Notes: generated by a model from the letters alone, not told the origin. Shown: positions 43,661 to 53,500, counted from the stretch's first letter. The stretch: DNA of 64,000 nt from JAEUNX01 sp034004685 (GCA_034004685.1 JAVEWG010000001.1:1-64000), one strand, 5' to 3'. A program made the numbers and translations.

Positions 43661-44424
43661 ATCCAGGGCGGGAAGCGATTCTGCGGGAAATGGGTTTGGG
43701 GCCAGTATGGCGTCTGCGCGCAGGCCCGAAAGCCGACGCTCCGGCACCTCTTGGTCAGGTCGACTCGGAGGTATCTCGGCCCCCGGCTGGCCTTCCCCTT
43801 TGCGCCGACCATCCGGAAGCCAGCCCTTCCCCTGCGCTCAATGAGGTGGAGGAAGAGGACTGGGACGGGCTGATCGCCCGCATCGATGCCTGTCGCGCAT
43901 GCAGCCTGGGTCATCATCGGCGTCAAGCGGTGCCAGGAGTCGGGGACCGCCGGGCCGACTGGTTGATCGTGGGGGAGGGGCCCGGGGCGGAGGAGGACCT
44001 CAAAGGCGAGCCCTTCGTGGGCCAAGCCGGCAAACTGCTGGACGCCATGCTTGCCACCATCGGACTGGAGAGGGGCAAGGGGGTGTTCATCGCCAATGCC
44101 GTCAAATGCCGCCCGCCCCACAACCGTACTCCCGAGGCCGAGGAGGTCGCTGCCTGCAAGCCTTTCCTGGCTCGCCAGATCGAATTGATCGCCCCCCGCC
44201 TGATCGTTGCCTTGGGGAGGCCAGCGGCCCAAGCTTTATTGGACCAGGAGGTAAAAATCGCTTCAGCCCGGGGCCGGCAATTCCACTACCAGCAGATTCC
44301 GGTACTCGTCACTTATCACCCCGCCTATCTCCTCAGAAATCCCCACGATAAAGCCAAAGCCTGGGAAGATCTGTGCTTTGCTCGGCGCACCATGGACCAA
44401 TTGCGCCGGCAGGCTGGGGACTGA
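43657..44424 (+). CDS. Uracil-DNA glycosylase, family 4 (iron-sulfur)
   Basis: A 255-residue glycosylase removing uracil from DNA. The family 4 motifs GEGPGAEEDLKGEPFVGQAG and the catalytic-site HPAYLLRNP are present; cysteines in ACRAC, VKCRP and AACKPF are suited to bind the 4Fe-4S cluster. An N-terminal extension of about 85 residues, rich in Pro/Ala/Glu, precedes the domain. ATGA overlap with rimI. Confidence 0.9.
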   Translation: MNPGREAILREMGLGPVWRLRAGPKADAPAPLGQVDSEVSRPPAGLPLCADHPEASPSPALNEVEEEDWDGLIARIDACRACSLGHHRRQAVPGVGDRRADWLIVGEGPGAEEDLKGEPFVGQAGKLLDAMLATIGLERGKGVFIANAVKCRPPHNRTPEAEEVAACKPFLARQIELIAPRLIVALGRPAAQALLDQEVKIASARGRQFHYQQIPVLVTYHPAYLLRNPHDKAKAWEDLCFARRTMDQLRRQAGD

Positions 44425-44488
44425 TCCTCCAGTAGGCGGGGACGGGGCTGAGGCGGGAACTACCGCCATCACAACAAAGCCCGAAGAT

Positions 44489-45799
44489 TCAGTGGTGGTC
44501 ACCAAGAAGGGCTGCGTCGTCGAATTGCCGCTGATTTTGTTCGTGGCGCTTCATTACGAAATACATGGTGCCCGCCACGAACAGACCAAACAGCACGATG
44601 ACCGTATTGATGGAGAGACCCCACTTGATCAGCAGGGCATAAAGCCCGGTCATGATCAGGATCGACAGGTTTTCATTGAAGTTCTGTACCGCTATGGAGT
44701 GCCCGGCGCCCATCAGGACGTGGCCCCGATGCTGCAGCAAGGCATTCATCGGCACGACGAAGAACCCGGCCAGGGCCCCTACGGTCACCATCAATCCGAG
44801 TACCGCCAGCGTCCGCCCATCGATCACCAGTTGAGCGCCGAAAACGGACATACGGGCAAGCGCCCCCTGAGGAACGTGGGGAACCGCCAGCATCAGCATG
44901 ACCCCAAGGCCCATCACGATCCCCAGGGGAATAACCCGGGGTGAATGCCGCAGGGAAATCATCCGGGCCGCCATCACGGCTCCCACCGCCACCCCCACGG
45001 CCACGATACCCTGCAGCATGGAGGCCTTGGAAAGATCCAGGCCGAGACCCCGTTCGGCCCACTTGATCACGATGAACTGCAGGGTTGCTCCGGCCCCCCA
45101 GAACAGGGTGGTGACCGCCAGGGAAATCTGGCCGAGCTTGTCGCGCCACAGGAGCTTCAGGCAATGGTTGAAGTCATGCAGGAGATACAGGGGGTTGCTC
45201 TTCAAGGGCTTGTGATCCACCCCGGTATCAGGAACCTTCAGGTTGAAGAGGGCCGCCACCAGATAAAGCAGGCCGATGGCCATGACGCTCATCTCGAATC
45301 CGTTGTCCACGAAGGGCGGCGCCACATCCAGCAGGGCCTCGATCACCTGGGGCTGGATGAGGACGCCACCAATCATCGTGCCCAGGATGATTGCCCCCAC
45401 CGTGAGACCTTCGATCCAGCCATTGGCCACCACCAACAGGCGCGCTGGCAGAAACTCGGTCAGGATGCCGTATTTGGCCGGCGAGTAGGCCGCCGCCCCC
45501 AGGCCCACCACCGCGTAAGCCAACAGGGGATGTCCCCCCAGAAACATCATGCTGCAACCGACGATCTTGATCCCGTTGCTGACCAGCATCACCCGCCACT
45601 TGGGCATGGAGTCGGCGAAAGCACCCACGAAGGCCGCCAGGGCCACATAGGAAACGGTGAAGAACAGCTTCAGTAGGGGTTCATATTCCTGGGGTGCCTG
45701 CATGTCCCGCAGCAGGGCAATGGCAGCGATGAGTAGGGCGTTGTCGGCTAGCGCGGAAAAGAACTGCGCCAGCATGATGGTGTAGAAACCTAACGGCAT
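44489..45799 (-). CDS. lplT: Lysophospholipid transporter LplT
   Basis: MFS-type inner-membrane flippase of 436 residues with about 12 helices that returns lysophospholipids for re-acylation. MLAQFFSALADNALLIAAIA, VGAFADSMPKWRVMLVSNGI and AAAYSPAKYGILTEFLPA are typical of LplT. In enterics it is next to aas; no acyltransferase gene is adjacent here. It converges on the glycosylase gene. Confidence 0.92.
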   Translation of the reverse strand: MPLGFYTIMLAQFFSALADNALLIAAIALLRDMQAPQEYEPLLKLFFTVSYVALAAFVGAFADSMPKWRVMLVSNGIKIVGCSMMFLGGHPLLAYAVVGLGAAAYSPAKYGILTEFLPARLLVVANGWIEGLTVGAIILGTMIGGVLIQPQVIEALLDVAPPFVDNGFEMSVMAIGLLYLVAALFNLKVPDTGVDHKPLKSNPLYLLHDFNHCLKLLWRDKLGQISLAVTTLFWGAGATLQFIVIKWAERGLGLDLSKASMLQGIVAVGVAVGAVMAARMISLRHSPRVIPLGIVMGLGVMLMLAVPHVPQGALARMSVFGAQLVIDGRTLAVLGLMVTVGALAGFFVVPMNALLQHRGHVLMGAGHSIAVQNFNENLSILIMTGLYALLIKWGLSINTVIVLFGLFVAGTMYFVMKRHEQNQRQFDDAALLGDHH

Positions 45800-45969
45800 C
45801 CTTGGGGTTGGGCCGGGTCGAAAAGGAAGCGCGGTTATAACATGAAGCCGTGACAGCCGCGATCATTCGGGTCAAACCTGTCCTGAAAGCAGGGAATGGC
45901 GCCTATTTCTGCAGGGCCCCATTTTTTGTGGTGAAATAAGATAAATAAATTGCCTTTATCCTGAATGCC

Positions 45970-46875
45970 ATGGCCGATCGTCGTTTGCAGGTTTTTCATG
46001 CTGTTGCCAAGCACGGCTCCTTCACCCGGGCGGCCGAGCATCTGTTCATGACCCAGCCGGCAGTGACCTTCCAGATCAAGCAACTGGAGGAGCACTTCAA
46101 TACCCGTCTGTTCGAGCGCGGCCACGGGCGGGTATCCCTTACCCAGGCCGGCGAGATCGTCATGGCCTACTCCGAGCGCATCCTCGGTCTCAATGAAGAG
46201 ATGGAAGTCCGGGTCTCTGAAATGACCGACGAGTTGAGCGGCACGCTGAATATCGGGACCAGCACCACCATCGCCGGTTATTGGCTCCCCCCCGTGCTGG
46301 AGCGCTTCAAGCAGAGCTTTCCCCGGGTGATCCCCCGGGTGGTGGTGGGCAACTCCACCCTGATCGAGGAACGGGTCGCTTCCCGGGAGCTGGATCTTGG
46401 GCTCATCGAGATCATTACCGACCACCCATCCCTGGAGCGCATCAGCGTCTGCCGGGACCAGTTGATGGTCATCGTCGAGCCCCACCATCCCCTGGCGGAT
46501 GCCGAACGCCTGACGGCCCCGGAGCTGCTGCCCCATGCCTTCATCAACCGGGACCCAGGCAACGCCATTCGCCTGCTGTCCGAGCAGTTCTTTGGTGCTG
46601 CCGGGATCGGTCCGGATGAACTCCTGGTAACCGCTGAATTGGGTAGTCTGGCTGCGGTGAAGCACCTGACCCAGGGGGGAATGGGTTACGCCATCGCCTC
46701 CCGCGCGGGCATTCTGCGGGATGTGGGGGAGGGCAGACTCGCCGCGATTCCCCTCGAACCCCCTGTCTATACGCCCCTGGAAGTCATCACCCCGAAGGAC
46801 AAGTTCCGCTCCCGGGTTATTTCAACCTTCACCGAATTCGCCGTGGAGGCCCTGCGCGCCATGGCCAAGGCTTGA
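45970..46875 (+). CDS. LysR-family transcriptional regulator
   Basis: A 301-residue LysR protein: N-terminal HTH LQVFHAVAKHGSFTRAAEHL followed by FMTQPAVTFQIKQLEEHF, then a substrate-binding domain with FERGHGRVSLTQAGE at the junction. The target genes are unknown. It is divergent from lplT across 170 AT-rich bases, and the alr gene begins nine bases after its stop, so it may share a transcript with alr and radA. Confidence 0.9.
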   Translation: MADRRLQVFHAVAKHGSFTRAAEHLFMTQPAVTFQIKQLEEHFNTRLFERGHGRVSLTQAGEIVMAYSERILGLNEEMEVRVSEMTDELSGTLNIGTSTTIAGYWLPPVLERFKQSFPRVIPRVVVGNSTLIEERVASRELDLGLIEIITDHPSLERISVCRDQLMVIVEPHHPLADAERLTAPELLPHAFINRDPGNAIRLLSEQFFGAAGIGPDELLVTAELGSLAAVKHLTQGGMGYAIASRAGILRDVGEGRLAAIPLEPPVYTPLEVITPKDKFRSRVISTFTEFAVEALRAMAKA

Positions 46876-46883
46876 GCCTGACC

Positions 46884-47978
46884 ATGGGTCGTCCACTCCA
46901 CGCCACCATTGACCTGGCGGCCTTCCGCCACAACTACCTGTTAGCCCGCCGCCTGGCTGGCCCGGGACGTACCACCCTGGCGGTGGTCAAGGCCGATGCC
47001 TATGGCCACGGCATGATCCAGTGCGCCCGGGCGATAGCGGATGTGGCCGATGGTTTCGCCCTGCTGGAAGTCAGCGAGGCGCGCCGCTTGCGGCAAGCCG
47101 GCATCACCCAGCCCGTCGTTTTGCTTGAAGGCTTTTTCAGCCCTGGGGAGCTGGAAGAGGTGGACCAGCTCCGGCTGTGTCCGGTCATCCACGCTTGGCA
47201 CCAGATCGAAGCCCTGGCCTTGAGCCGGCCGATCAAACCTATCCCCGTCTTTCTCAAGGTCAATACCGGCATGAACCGGCTGGGCTTCATGCCGGCCGAG
47301 GTGAGCAGCGCCCTGGCCCGGCTGGAGGGCATGGCCTCGGTGGACGAGGTGGTGTTGATGACCCATTTTGCGGATGCGGATGGAGACGCCGGGATCGCCG
47401 CCCAGCTTGCCTGCTTTAGAGCACTACCCGGCTGGCAGAGGCAGCGGATCAGTCTGGCCAACTCCGCCGCCCTCCTGCGTTTTGGTCAGGATGCCGGCGA
47501 CGTGGTGCGCCCCGGGATCATGCTCTATGGCGCGTCCCCCATGGCCGCCCTGGCCAGCGCGGCCGATCTGGGCCTCAAGCCGGTGATGACCCTGGCCAGC
47601 GAACTCATCGCGGTCCAGGAACTCCTGCCCGGCGCGGCGATCGGTTATGGCGCTACCTTCGTGGCCGACCGGCCCCTGCGGGTCGGCGTGGTGGCCTGCG
47701 GCTATGCCGACGGTTATCCCCGCCACGCTCCCACCGGCACCCCCATCCTGGTAGGGGGCGTCCGGACAATCACCCTGGGCCGGGTGTCCATGGACATGCT
47801 GGCTTGCGACATCACGGATCTGCCCGGCGCAACGGTGGGCAGTCCGGTGGTGCTGTGGGGGAAAGGGCTGTCCGCTGATGACGTGGCCATCGCGGCGGGT
47901 ACCATCAGCTACGAACTCTTCTGCGCCCGGGCGCCCCGGGTACCGGTCAGCTGGATCGACCCCGGCGGGGAGGATTGA
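46884..47978 (+). CDS. alr: Alanine racemase
   Basis: PLP enzyme of 364 residues making D-alanine for peptidoglycan. The cofactor lysine is Lys36 in AVVKADAYGHG and the catalytic tyrosine near 256 in IGYGATF. HSTIDLAAFRHN-type N-terminus, KVNTGMNRLGF, GRVSMDMLACDIT and ISYELFCARAPRVP are all conserved. The ATG at 46884 is used; a TTG four codons earlier overlaps the LysR stop. Confidence 0.94.
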   Translation: MGRPLHATIDLAAFRHNYLLARRLAGPGRTTLAVVKADAYGHGMIQCARAIADVADGFALLEVSEARRLRQAGITQPVVLLEGFFSPGELEEVDQLRLCPVIHAWHQIEALALSRPIKPIPVFLKVNTGMNRLGFMPAEVSSALARLEGMASVDEVVLMTHFADADGDAGIAAQLACFRALPGWQRQRISLANSAALLRFGQDAGDVVRPGIMLYGASPMAALASAADLGLKPVMTLASELIAVQELLPGAAIGYGATFVADRPLRVGVVACGYADGYPRHAPTGTPILVGGVRTITLGRVSMDMLACDITDLPGATVGSPVVLWGKGLSADDVAIAAGTISYELFCARAPRVPVSWIDPGGED

Positions 47979-47979
47979 A

Positions 47980-49350
47980 ATGGCTAAGGTCAAGACGGTC
48001 TATAGCTGCACTGAGTGCGGTGGAATCAGCCCCCGGTGGGCAGGCCAATGCCCACAGTGCCAGGCCTGGAACACCCTGGTGGAGAGCATTCCCGAGCCGG
48101 CTGGCGTTGCTGCCCATCGCTACGCCGCCCTGGCGGGAGAAACCGGCCGGCTGCAAAAACTGGCGGATGTTCAGCCGCGGGAAGAGCCCCGGATCTCCAC
48201 GGGCATTGAGGAATTCGACCGGGTCCTGGGGGGGGGGCTGGTGCCCGGCGGAGTCGTGCTGATCGGCGGCGATCCGGGTATCGGCAAATCCACCCTGCTG
48301 CTTCAGGCTTTGGCCTGTCTGGCGGAGCGTCACAGCGCTGTCTATGTCACCGGCGAAGAGTCGGCCGAGCAGGTGGCTCTGCGGGCCCAGCGGCTCCAGG
48401 TGGCCTCCGGCAACCTGCAACTGTTGCCGGAAATCACCCTGGAGCGCATCCTGGCCACCCTGCGCCAGACCCGCCCCCGCATCGCCGTGGTGGATTCGAT
48501 CCAGACCCTCTATTCGGAAACTCTCCAGTCCGCCCCGGGGTCGGTGGCCCAGGTCCGCGAATGCGCCGCCCAGCTCACCCGCCACGCCAAGCAAAGCGGC
48601 ACCAGCCTGATCATTGTCGGCCACGTCACCAAGGACGGCAGCCTGGCCGGGCCCAGGGTACTGGAGCACATGGTGGATACGGTGCTTTACTTCGAGGGCG
48701 ATACCCACTCTAGTTTCAGGCTGGTGCGGGCCTTCAAGAACCGCTTCGGCGCAGTGAATGAGCTGGGGGTGTTCGCCATGACGGAACGGGGGCTCAAGGG
48801 CGTGAGCAATCCCTCGGCGATCTTCCTGTCCCAGCACGAACAAGCGGTTTCCGGCAGCTGCATCCTGGTCACCCAGGAAGGTACCCGGCCCTTGCTGGTG
48901 GAAATCCAGGCGCTGGTGGACCCCAGCCATAGCCCCAGCCCCCGCCGGCTTTCGGTTGGCCTGGAACAGAATCGGCTGGCCATGCTGCTGGCGGTGCTTC
49001 ACCGCCACGCCGGGGTGGTCTGTTTCGACCAGGACGTGTTCGTCAATGCGGTTGGGGGGGTGAAGATCGCCGAACCGGCAGCGGATCTGGCGGTGGTGTT
49101 GGCCATGGTGTCATCCCTGCGCAACCGGCCCTTGCCGGCGGGCCTGGTGGTCTTTGGGGAGGTGGGTCTGGCCGGCGAAATCCGGCCCGCGCCCCGCGGC
49201 CAGGAGCGCTTGAAGGAGGCTGCCAAACTGGGTTTTACGGTTGCCTTGGTGCCCAAGGCCAATGCTCCCAAACAGCCGATTTCCCATATCCGCGTCGTGG
49301 CGGTGGATCGGGTGGAGCAGGCCATCGACCGCTTGCGGGAGATGGAGTAG
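47980..49350 (+). CDS. radA: DNA repair protein RadA
   Basis: RecA-like helicase of 456 residues that drives branch migration in recombination. The zinc finger cysteines are C10, C13, C24 and C27, Walker A is GDPGIGKST at 97-105, the RadA hallmark KNRFG is near 253, and a Lon-like C-terminal domain follows (GEVGLAGEIRP). It starts one base past the alr stop and ends nine bases before the converging patatin gene. Confidence 0.95.
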   Translation: MAKVKTVYSCTECGGISPRWAGQCPQCQAWNTLVESIPEPAGVAAHRYAALAGETGRLQKLADVQPREEPRISTGIEEFDRVLGGGLVPGGVVLIGGDPGIGKSTLLLQALACLAERHSAVYVTGEESAEQVALRAQRLQVASGNLQLLPEITLERILATLRQTRPRIAVVDSIQTLYSETLQSAPGSVAQVRECAAQLTRHAKQSGTSLIIVGHVTKDGSLAGPRVLEHMVDTVLYFEGDTHSSFRLVRAFKNRFGAVNELGVFAMTERGLKGVSNPSAIFLSQHEQAVSGSCILVTQEGTRPLLVEIQALVDPSHSPSPRRLSVGLEQNRLAMLLAVLHRHAGVVCFDQDVFVNAVGGVKIAEPAADLAVVLAMVSSLRNRPLPAGLVVFGEVGLAGEIRPAPRGQERLKEAAKLGFTVALVPKANAPKQPISHIRVVAVDRVEQAIDRLREME

Positions 49351-49359
49351 GGCGGTCCT

Positions 49360-50403
49360 TCAGGCGAAATAGGTATTCAGGTCGAAGGTGGAGCGTCGCC
49401 CCACGTCTGCCCGGTGCCGGGACATCCACTCCTGCGCTTGATTCCGGCCGAGATCCCGCAGCATCTCGAGGAATGGCACATGAGCCGCCACCTTGGTGGC
49501 GGGGGAAAACTGGCGGGTGAGTTCCCGCGCCTCCAGAAGATGAAAGCGATTGCGGGCCACCCGCCGCTCCAGCCGACCCAGGGGTAGCCAGCTCTGCCGG
49601 GCAGCGCTCTGGATGCGGGCAAGAAAAGCCATTTCCCGCAAGAAACTGGCGCTAAACGCCAGCTCCAGCGCACGGCCGTGGATCTCTTCGGCGCTACGGG
49701 GTGTCTGGTCGTACTCCAGAGGGGAAAGGAGGACCAGTAGGGTATCGTGGCTTGGGCAGTCGAACACCAGGGGCAGCACCGCCGGATTGGCCGCATAGCC
49801 ACCGTCCCAGTAAGCTTGGCCTTCGATCACGATGGCGTGCTGCAGGGTCGGCAGGCAGGCGGAGGCCAACACGGTTTCGGCGGTCAGCTCCCATTCCAGG
49901 AACAAGCGCAGGCGGCCGCTGTTGGCATGGGTGGTGGCGATGAATAGGGGGACGGGAGGGCTCTGGCGCAACGCCTCAAAGTCCACCAGAGCGGTCAGGA
50001 CATCCCGCAAGGGATTGAGATTGAGGGGGTTCCACTGGTAAGGGGAAAGAAAATGGGTCCAGTGGATCAGCAATTTCATGAGGGGTGCTAAAGCCGCGCT
50101 GTCCCCGTTATTGGCACTAACCAAGGGGTCGAAAGGCATGCTTTTTCCCACCCCATACCAAAAATCTGCCAGGGCCTGTCGAGCGACTTCCGCGCCGCCC
50201 CTGCGTAAGCCATCGGCGAGAACCACCGCATTCATGGCGCCAGCACTGGTGCCGGAAATGGCCCCTATCCCGATCCGCCCATCCTCCAGGAGCGCATCCA
50301 GTACACCCCAGGTAAATGCCCCGTGGGCACCGCCACCCTGGAGCGCCAGGTTGACGGCAGGGGGCGTGACCTTAAGGAAATTCAGGGGGGAACGGGTAGC
50401 CAT
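49360..50403 (-). CDS. Patatin-like phospholipase
   Basis: A 347-residue lipase-like protein with the oxyanion loop LQGGGAHGAF (23-28 GGGAHG), nucleophile Ser53 in GTSAG, and the catalytic Asp in YWDGGYAANP near 200. Family members hydrolyse phospholipids; no signal peptide is seen. It lies 27 bases downstream of the YhiN-type gene on the same strand and they may be cotranscribed. Confidence 0.88.
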   Translation of the reverse strand: MATRSPLNFLKVTPPAVNLALQGGGAHGAFTWGVLDALLEDGRIGIGAISGTSAGAMNAVVLADGLRRGGAEVARQALADFWYGVGKSMPFDPLVSANNGDSAALAPLMKLLIHWTHFLSPYQWNPLNLNPLRDVLTALVDFEALRQSPPVPLFIATTHANSGRLRLFLEWELTAETVLASACLPTLQHAIVIEGQAYWDGGYAANPAVLPLVFDCPSHDTLLVLLSPLEYDQTPRSAEEIHGRALELAFSASFLREMAFLARIQSAARQSWLPLGRLERRVARNRFHLLEARELTRQFSPATKVAAHVPFLEMLRDLGRNQAQEWMSRHRADVGRRSTFDLNTYFA

Positions 50404-50430
50404 GATGTTAATCCCTCAGGTCGGTCCTGA

Positions 50431-51621
50431 TCAGACCGCAGAGCCGGCCGCGAACCCGCTGGCCCATGCCCATTGAAAGTTGTAGCCACCCAGCCAGCCC
50501 GTCACGTCCACCACCTCTCCGACAAAATACAGTCCTGGCACTCCTTTGGCCTCCATGGTGCGAGAATCCAGACCACGGGTATCCACCCCGCCGCGGGTGA
50601 CTTCTGCCTTGGCGTAGCCTTCGGTTCCGATGGGTTGAATCTCCCAGGCGACGAGATCCTGGGCGAGTTTGCGCAGGACTTTGTCCGGCGCTTCTGCCAT
50701 GGGAGTCTCTTCTATGTGATGACGTCGCACCCAGACATCCGCCAATCGCCGAGGCAGCCACTGGGAGAGCGTCGTCGCGACACGCTGGCGATTGCCGGAT
50801 TTTGCCGTCAGCAAGGCGACCTCGAGGGGCATATCCGGGACCAGATTGATCTTGAGGGTGTCCCCCGGATTCCAGTATGAGGACACCTGAAGGATTGCGG
50901 GTCCAGACAGCCCTTTATGGGTGAACAGCAGATCGTCAAGGAAGGCCCCGGCTCCGCAGCGAACTTCAGCCTTGAGACTGATTCCGGCAAGCTCAGCCAT
51001 TGGCCCCCAACTACTCCGGTCAAACACCAGAGGTACCAATGCCGGGGAGGGGGCGACGATATCCAGGTTGAATTGCCGTGCAATTCGATACCCCAGATCA
51101 GTGGCGCCCATCTTTGGAATGGAGAGGCCTCCGGTGGCAACAACCAGACGAGGTGCAAGGAAGCGGCCCCGGTTTGTTTCCACGGTGAAGGAATCGTCAT
51201 GGCCGGAGACCCCGGAAACCGTGGAGGGGTAGGTCAACCTGACTTCACCCGCGGCACATTCAGCCAGCAGCATGTCGATGATCCGTTGGGCAGAGTCATC
51301 ACAAAACAACTGCCCCAGGTGTTTTTCATGGAAGGCGATCTGGTGGCGCTTCACCATGGCCAGGAAGTTCTCCGGCGTGAAACGCGCCAAAGCGGATCGA
51401 CAAAAACTTCCATTCATGGAAAGAAAGTTGCGGTGGCTAACGCTCGTATTGGTGAAGTTGCATCGGCCGCCGCCGGAAATCCGTACCTTCTCAGCCGGCT
51501 TCCGGCCATGGTCCAGCACCACGACCCGGCGCCCACGGGAACCAGCAGTGGCTGCGGTCATGAGACCCGCAGCACCCGCGCCCAAAACAATGACATCGAA
51601 GTGTTCAACGGCAACCGTCAC
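50431..51621 (-). CDS. NAD(P)/FAD-dependent oxidoreductase (HI0933/YhiN type)
   Basis: Flavoprotein of about 396 residues: FAD motif VLGAGAAGLMTAATAGSRGR near the N-terminus, KVRISGGGRCNFTN, and the C-terminal GLYFVGEVVDVTGWLGGYNF. The family is conserved but functionally uncharacterised. A GTG start at 51621 with AGGA upstream gives the standard N-terminus; the frame is open for 37 further codons into the adjoining region. It borders the Mu-like element. Confidence 0.85.
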   Translation of the reverse strand: MTVAVEHFDVIVLGAGAAGLMTAATAGSRGRRVVVLDHGRKPAEKVRISGGGRCNFTNTSVSHRNFLSMNGSFCRSALARFTPENFLAMVKRHQIAFHEKHLGQLFCDDSAQRIIDMLLAECAAGEVRLTYPSTVSGVSGHDDSFTVETNRGRFLAPRLVVATGGLSIPKMGATDLGYRIARQFNLDIVAPSPALVPLVFDRSSWGPMAELAGISLKAEVRCGAGAFLDDLLFTHKGLSGPAILQVSSYWNPGDTLKINLVPDMPLEVALLTAKSGNRQRVATTLSQWLPRRLADVWVRRHHIEETPMAEAPDKVLRKLAQDLVAWEIQPIGTEGYAKAEVTRGGVDTRGLDSRTMEAKGVPGLYFVGEVVDVTGWLGGYNFQWAWASGFAAGSAV

Positions 51622-52165
51622 TATTGGAGAGTCCTGATGATGTAAAAGAGAGCTTTGATAACCACAGGGCGCTGAAGCGGGCATCCGGCTACCCACGTAG
51701 CGATGACTCACCGCTAGGGGCGGCGACTTCAAACCGCAAAGCGGAAGAAATTAAACTGCACAGGGGAAGATACACAGGAAAGCCGGCGGGTGGGCGTCGA
51801 ACCCACATAAGCGGACCGCTGAGCGGAACCGTCCTGTTTCCGATTGCAGGCACCGCTGGTCCCTATTGGTATACTGACCTACAAGGCGGGTTCGTTTCGG
51901 ACGTAAAAGTAGGGGGGCTTCGGCTGCATCTACTGCTCGCCGCCAGGTTATGGGGCAGACACGGACTCATTTCGGGCGTTCGGGGTCAGGGTGTGCTTTA
52001 GTACGACATTGACCACCGTGGCCCCCCCTTGGGCCGGGCCTTCACTGTGATTGTGCCGCCATGGGTCGGGCGACCCTTGCAGCGCTATGGCGTGCGTCTC
52101 GCGCTGCGGTCATTGCCCCGTGTGAACGATCTGTGTTACCGGGGTGGTGGAGCACTATTTCCCCG
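51622..52165. other. Unassigned junction between host DNA and the Mu-like element
   Basis: This 544-base stretch has no well-supported gene. A plus-strand frame (51624-52001) contains SGTVLFPIAGTAGPYWYTDL and, in another frame, DTDSFRAFGVRVCF. These two pieces loosely resemble the FPxAG...YWSS...AxGFSVRC layout of FISUMP/DUF1566-like domains with a frameshift between. Small hairpins such as CCGCTAGGGGCGG and CCGCAAAGCGG are also visible. The element's far end may lie here but I cannot locate it. Confidence 0.3.
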
Positions 52166-52573
52166 TCAGAACTCCACCCACACCCCGCTTGCATCCACGT
52201 CCCGGACCGTGCCGGCTACCGAGCGGGTATTTGAGCCGCTGGTCTTGGCCACGGTCTGGTCATCTACCATGTAGCAATCGCTGCCCACGTCGGCCAGGCT
52301 GATCTGGTCGGTGCTGGTGGAATTGGCTAAGCGATAACAGCCCCGGCGCACCTTCACATGGACGGCCCCGGCGGCGCCGGTGGCGTTATCGGCCAGGGCC
52401 TGGGCCACGCCCACGGCCTTCAAGGCGGTGGCGGTCTGGCCCTTGGTGGCGTAGCCCGCGCTGGTTACGGCCACCATCGCCCCGGCGTAGATCTTTACCG
52501 AAGCGGCCACCGGGAATTGGAAATCGCGGCCGTCCCGGGCGGGGGTGTTGCGGTCTTGGGTCATGGCGGTCAT
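52166..52573 (-). CDS. Phage head decoration-like protein
   Basis: A 135-residue protein with a beta-rich pattern (FPVAASVKIYAGAMVAVTSA, GVAQALADNATGAAG, VAGTVRDVDASGVWVEF) like the small capsid-associated proteins (DUF2190/decoration class) found next to the major head gene in Mu-like phages. AGGAGA precedes the ATG. It starts nine bases after the head-protein stop and is the last phage gene on this side; no tail genes follow. Confidence 0.65.
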   Translation of the reverse strand: MTAMTQDRNTPARDGRDFQFPVAASVKIYAGAMVAVTSAGYATKGQTATALKAVGVAQALADNATGAAGAVHVKVRRGCYRLANSTSTDQISLADVGSDCYMVDDQTVAKTSGSNTRSVAGTVRDVDASGVWVEF

Positions 52574-52582
52574 GGCTTCTCC

Positions 52583-53485
52583 TTAGCCCAGCCAGGGGCA
52601 GACGATCACTTCAGCGGTGCCGGCCCACACGTTACCGGCGCCGGCTGCATCGTTTTGGGCCACCAATACCTGGCGGGCCGCCTGCTCAACGGAGGGAGCG
52701 ACCAGGGCCACGGTGGGCGAAATGCCCAAGGGGTTGCCGCTGGGGGCCTTGAGGCTTTGCATGGCGGCCCGGGCGGTGGCGTAGCGGGTGGCGTCAAAGG
52801 TCTTGTTGGAGCCGTAGGCCAGTTGCCACAGGCCATAGCCAGCATTCACCCGGGCTTCCACCCCATAAATGTACTCGCCCCGCATGAAGACGTTTTCGTC
52901 GCCGTCATTGTCCAGACGGGTGAAGGTGTAATCACGCCGCTTCTGGAAGATGACGGGCTTCACCACCTGGGCGGTATCCAGCAAGATCCAGCTGGGCCGA
53001 TCGCCGGGGGCGGTCAGATCGGCATTGGACACGGTGCCGGCGGCCGGATCGTCCGGGTCCACCGGGTGGTCGGTGTCGAAGAAGTACTGTCCGTCATAGC
53101 AGGGCTTGGTGGCGCCGTCCCGCAGCAACTCGAAGCACAAGCGGTCCGGGTGGAGGGCCGCATCCTGGCCCATCAGCTTGAAGGCGCCGGAAAGGACCCC
53201 CACCCGGTCATCCTCGATATCATCCCGGGGCACCGTGATGGTGTTCTCGAACTTGCGGTTGACGATGGAGAAGCCATGGACCCGCAGGCCCTTGAGGTGC
53301 TTGTCTCCGATCCATTCCCGCAGGCCGTTGTACTGGCCCAGCCAGCCGTAATCCTCCTCCCGGGTGGCACTGGGCACCGTCAGGGCAATGCGGTCATAGA
53401 GCGGCTTGGCGGCCAGCATGCCGGCCTGGTAGTCGGCCCGGAAGTTGGTGAACACGGCACCCAGGGCCGCTTGGTTGATGATCAT
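52583..53485 (-). CDS. Mu-like major head subunit (gpT)
   Basis: A 300-residue major capsid protein of the Mu gpT family. MIINQAALGAVFTNFRADYQ, YGWLGQYNGLREWIGDKHLK, NTITVPRDDIEDDRVGV, YFFDTDHPV and NAGYGLWQLAYGSNK are characteristic of this group (HK97-like fold). The coding frame is complete and undamaged. It follows the protease/scaffold gene after 15 bases. Confidence 0.9.
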   Translation of the reverse strand: MIINQAALGAVFTNFRADYQAGMLAAKPLYDRIALTVPSATREEDYGWLGQYNGLREWIGDKHLKGLRVHGFSIVNRKFENTITVPRDDIEDDRVGVLSGAFKLMGQDAALHPDRLCFELLRDGATKPCYDGQYFFDTDHPVDPDDPAAGTVSNADLTAPGDRPSWILLDTAQVVKPVIFQKRRDYTFTRLDNDGDENVFMRGEYIYGVEARVNAGYGLWQLAYGSNKTFDATRYATARAAMQSLKAPSGNPLGISPTVALVAPSVEQAARQVLVAQNDAAGAGNVWAGTAEVIVCPWLG

Positions 53486-53500
53486 GGTGGGGATCTCCGG

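Noticed and set aside
51713..51728. Far end of the Mu-like element (CTAGGGGCGGCGACTT, similar to the first repeat near 60.4 kb)
   Set aside because: It has the same orientation rather than inverted, stands alone, and the match is short enough to be chance.
51700..51860. tRNA-Sec or another tRNA suggested by ACTTCAAA and a T-arm-like GTCGAACCCAC
   Set aside because: The pieces do not fold into a cloverleaf: no acceptor stem pairs and the arms are in the wrong order and distance.
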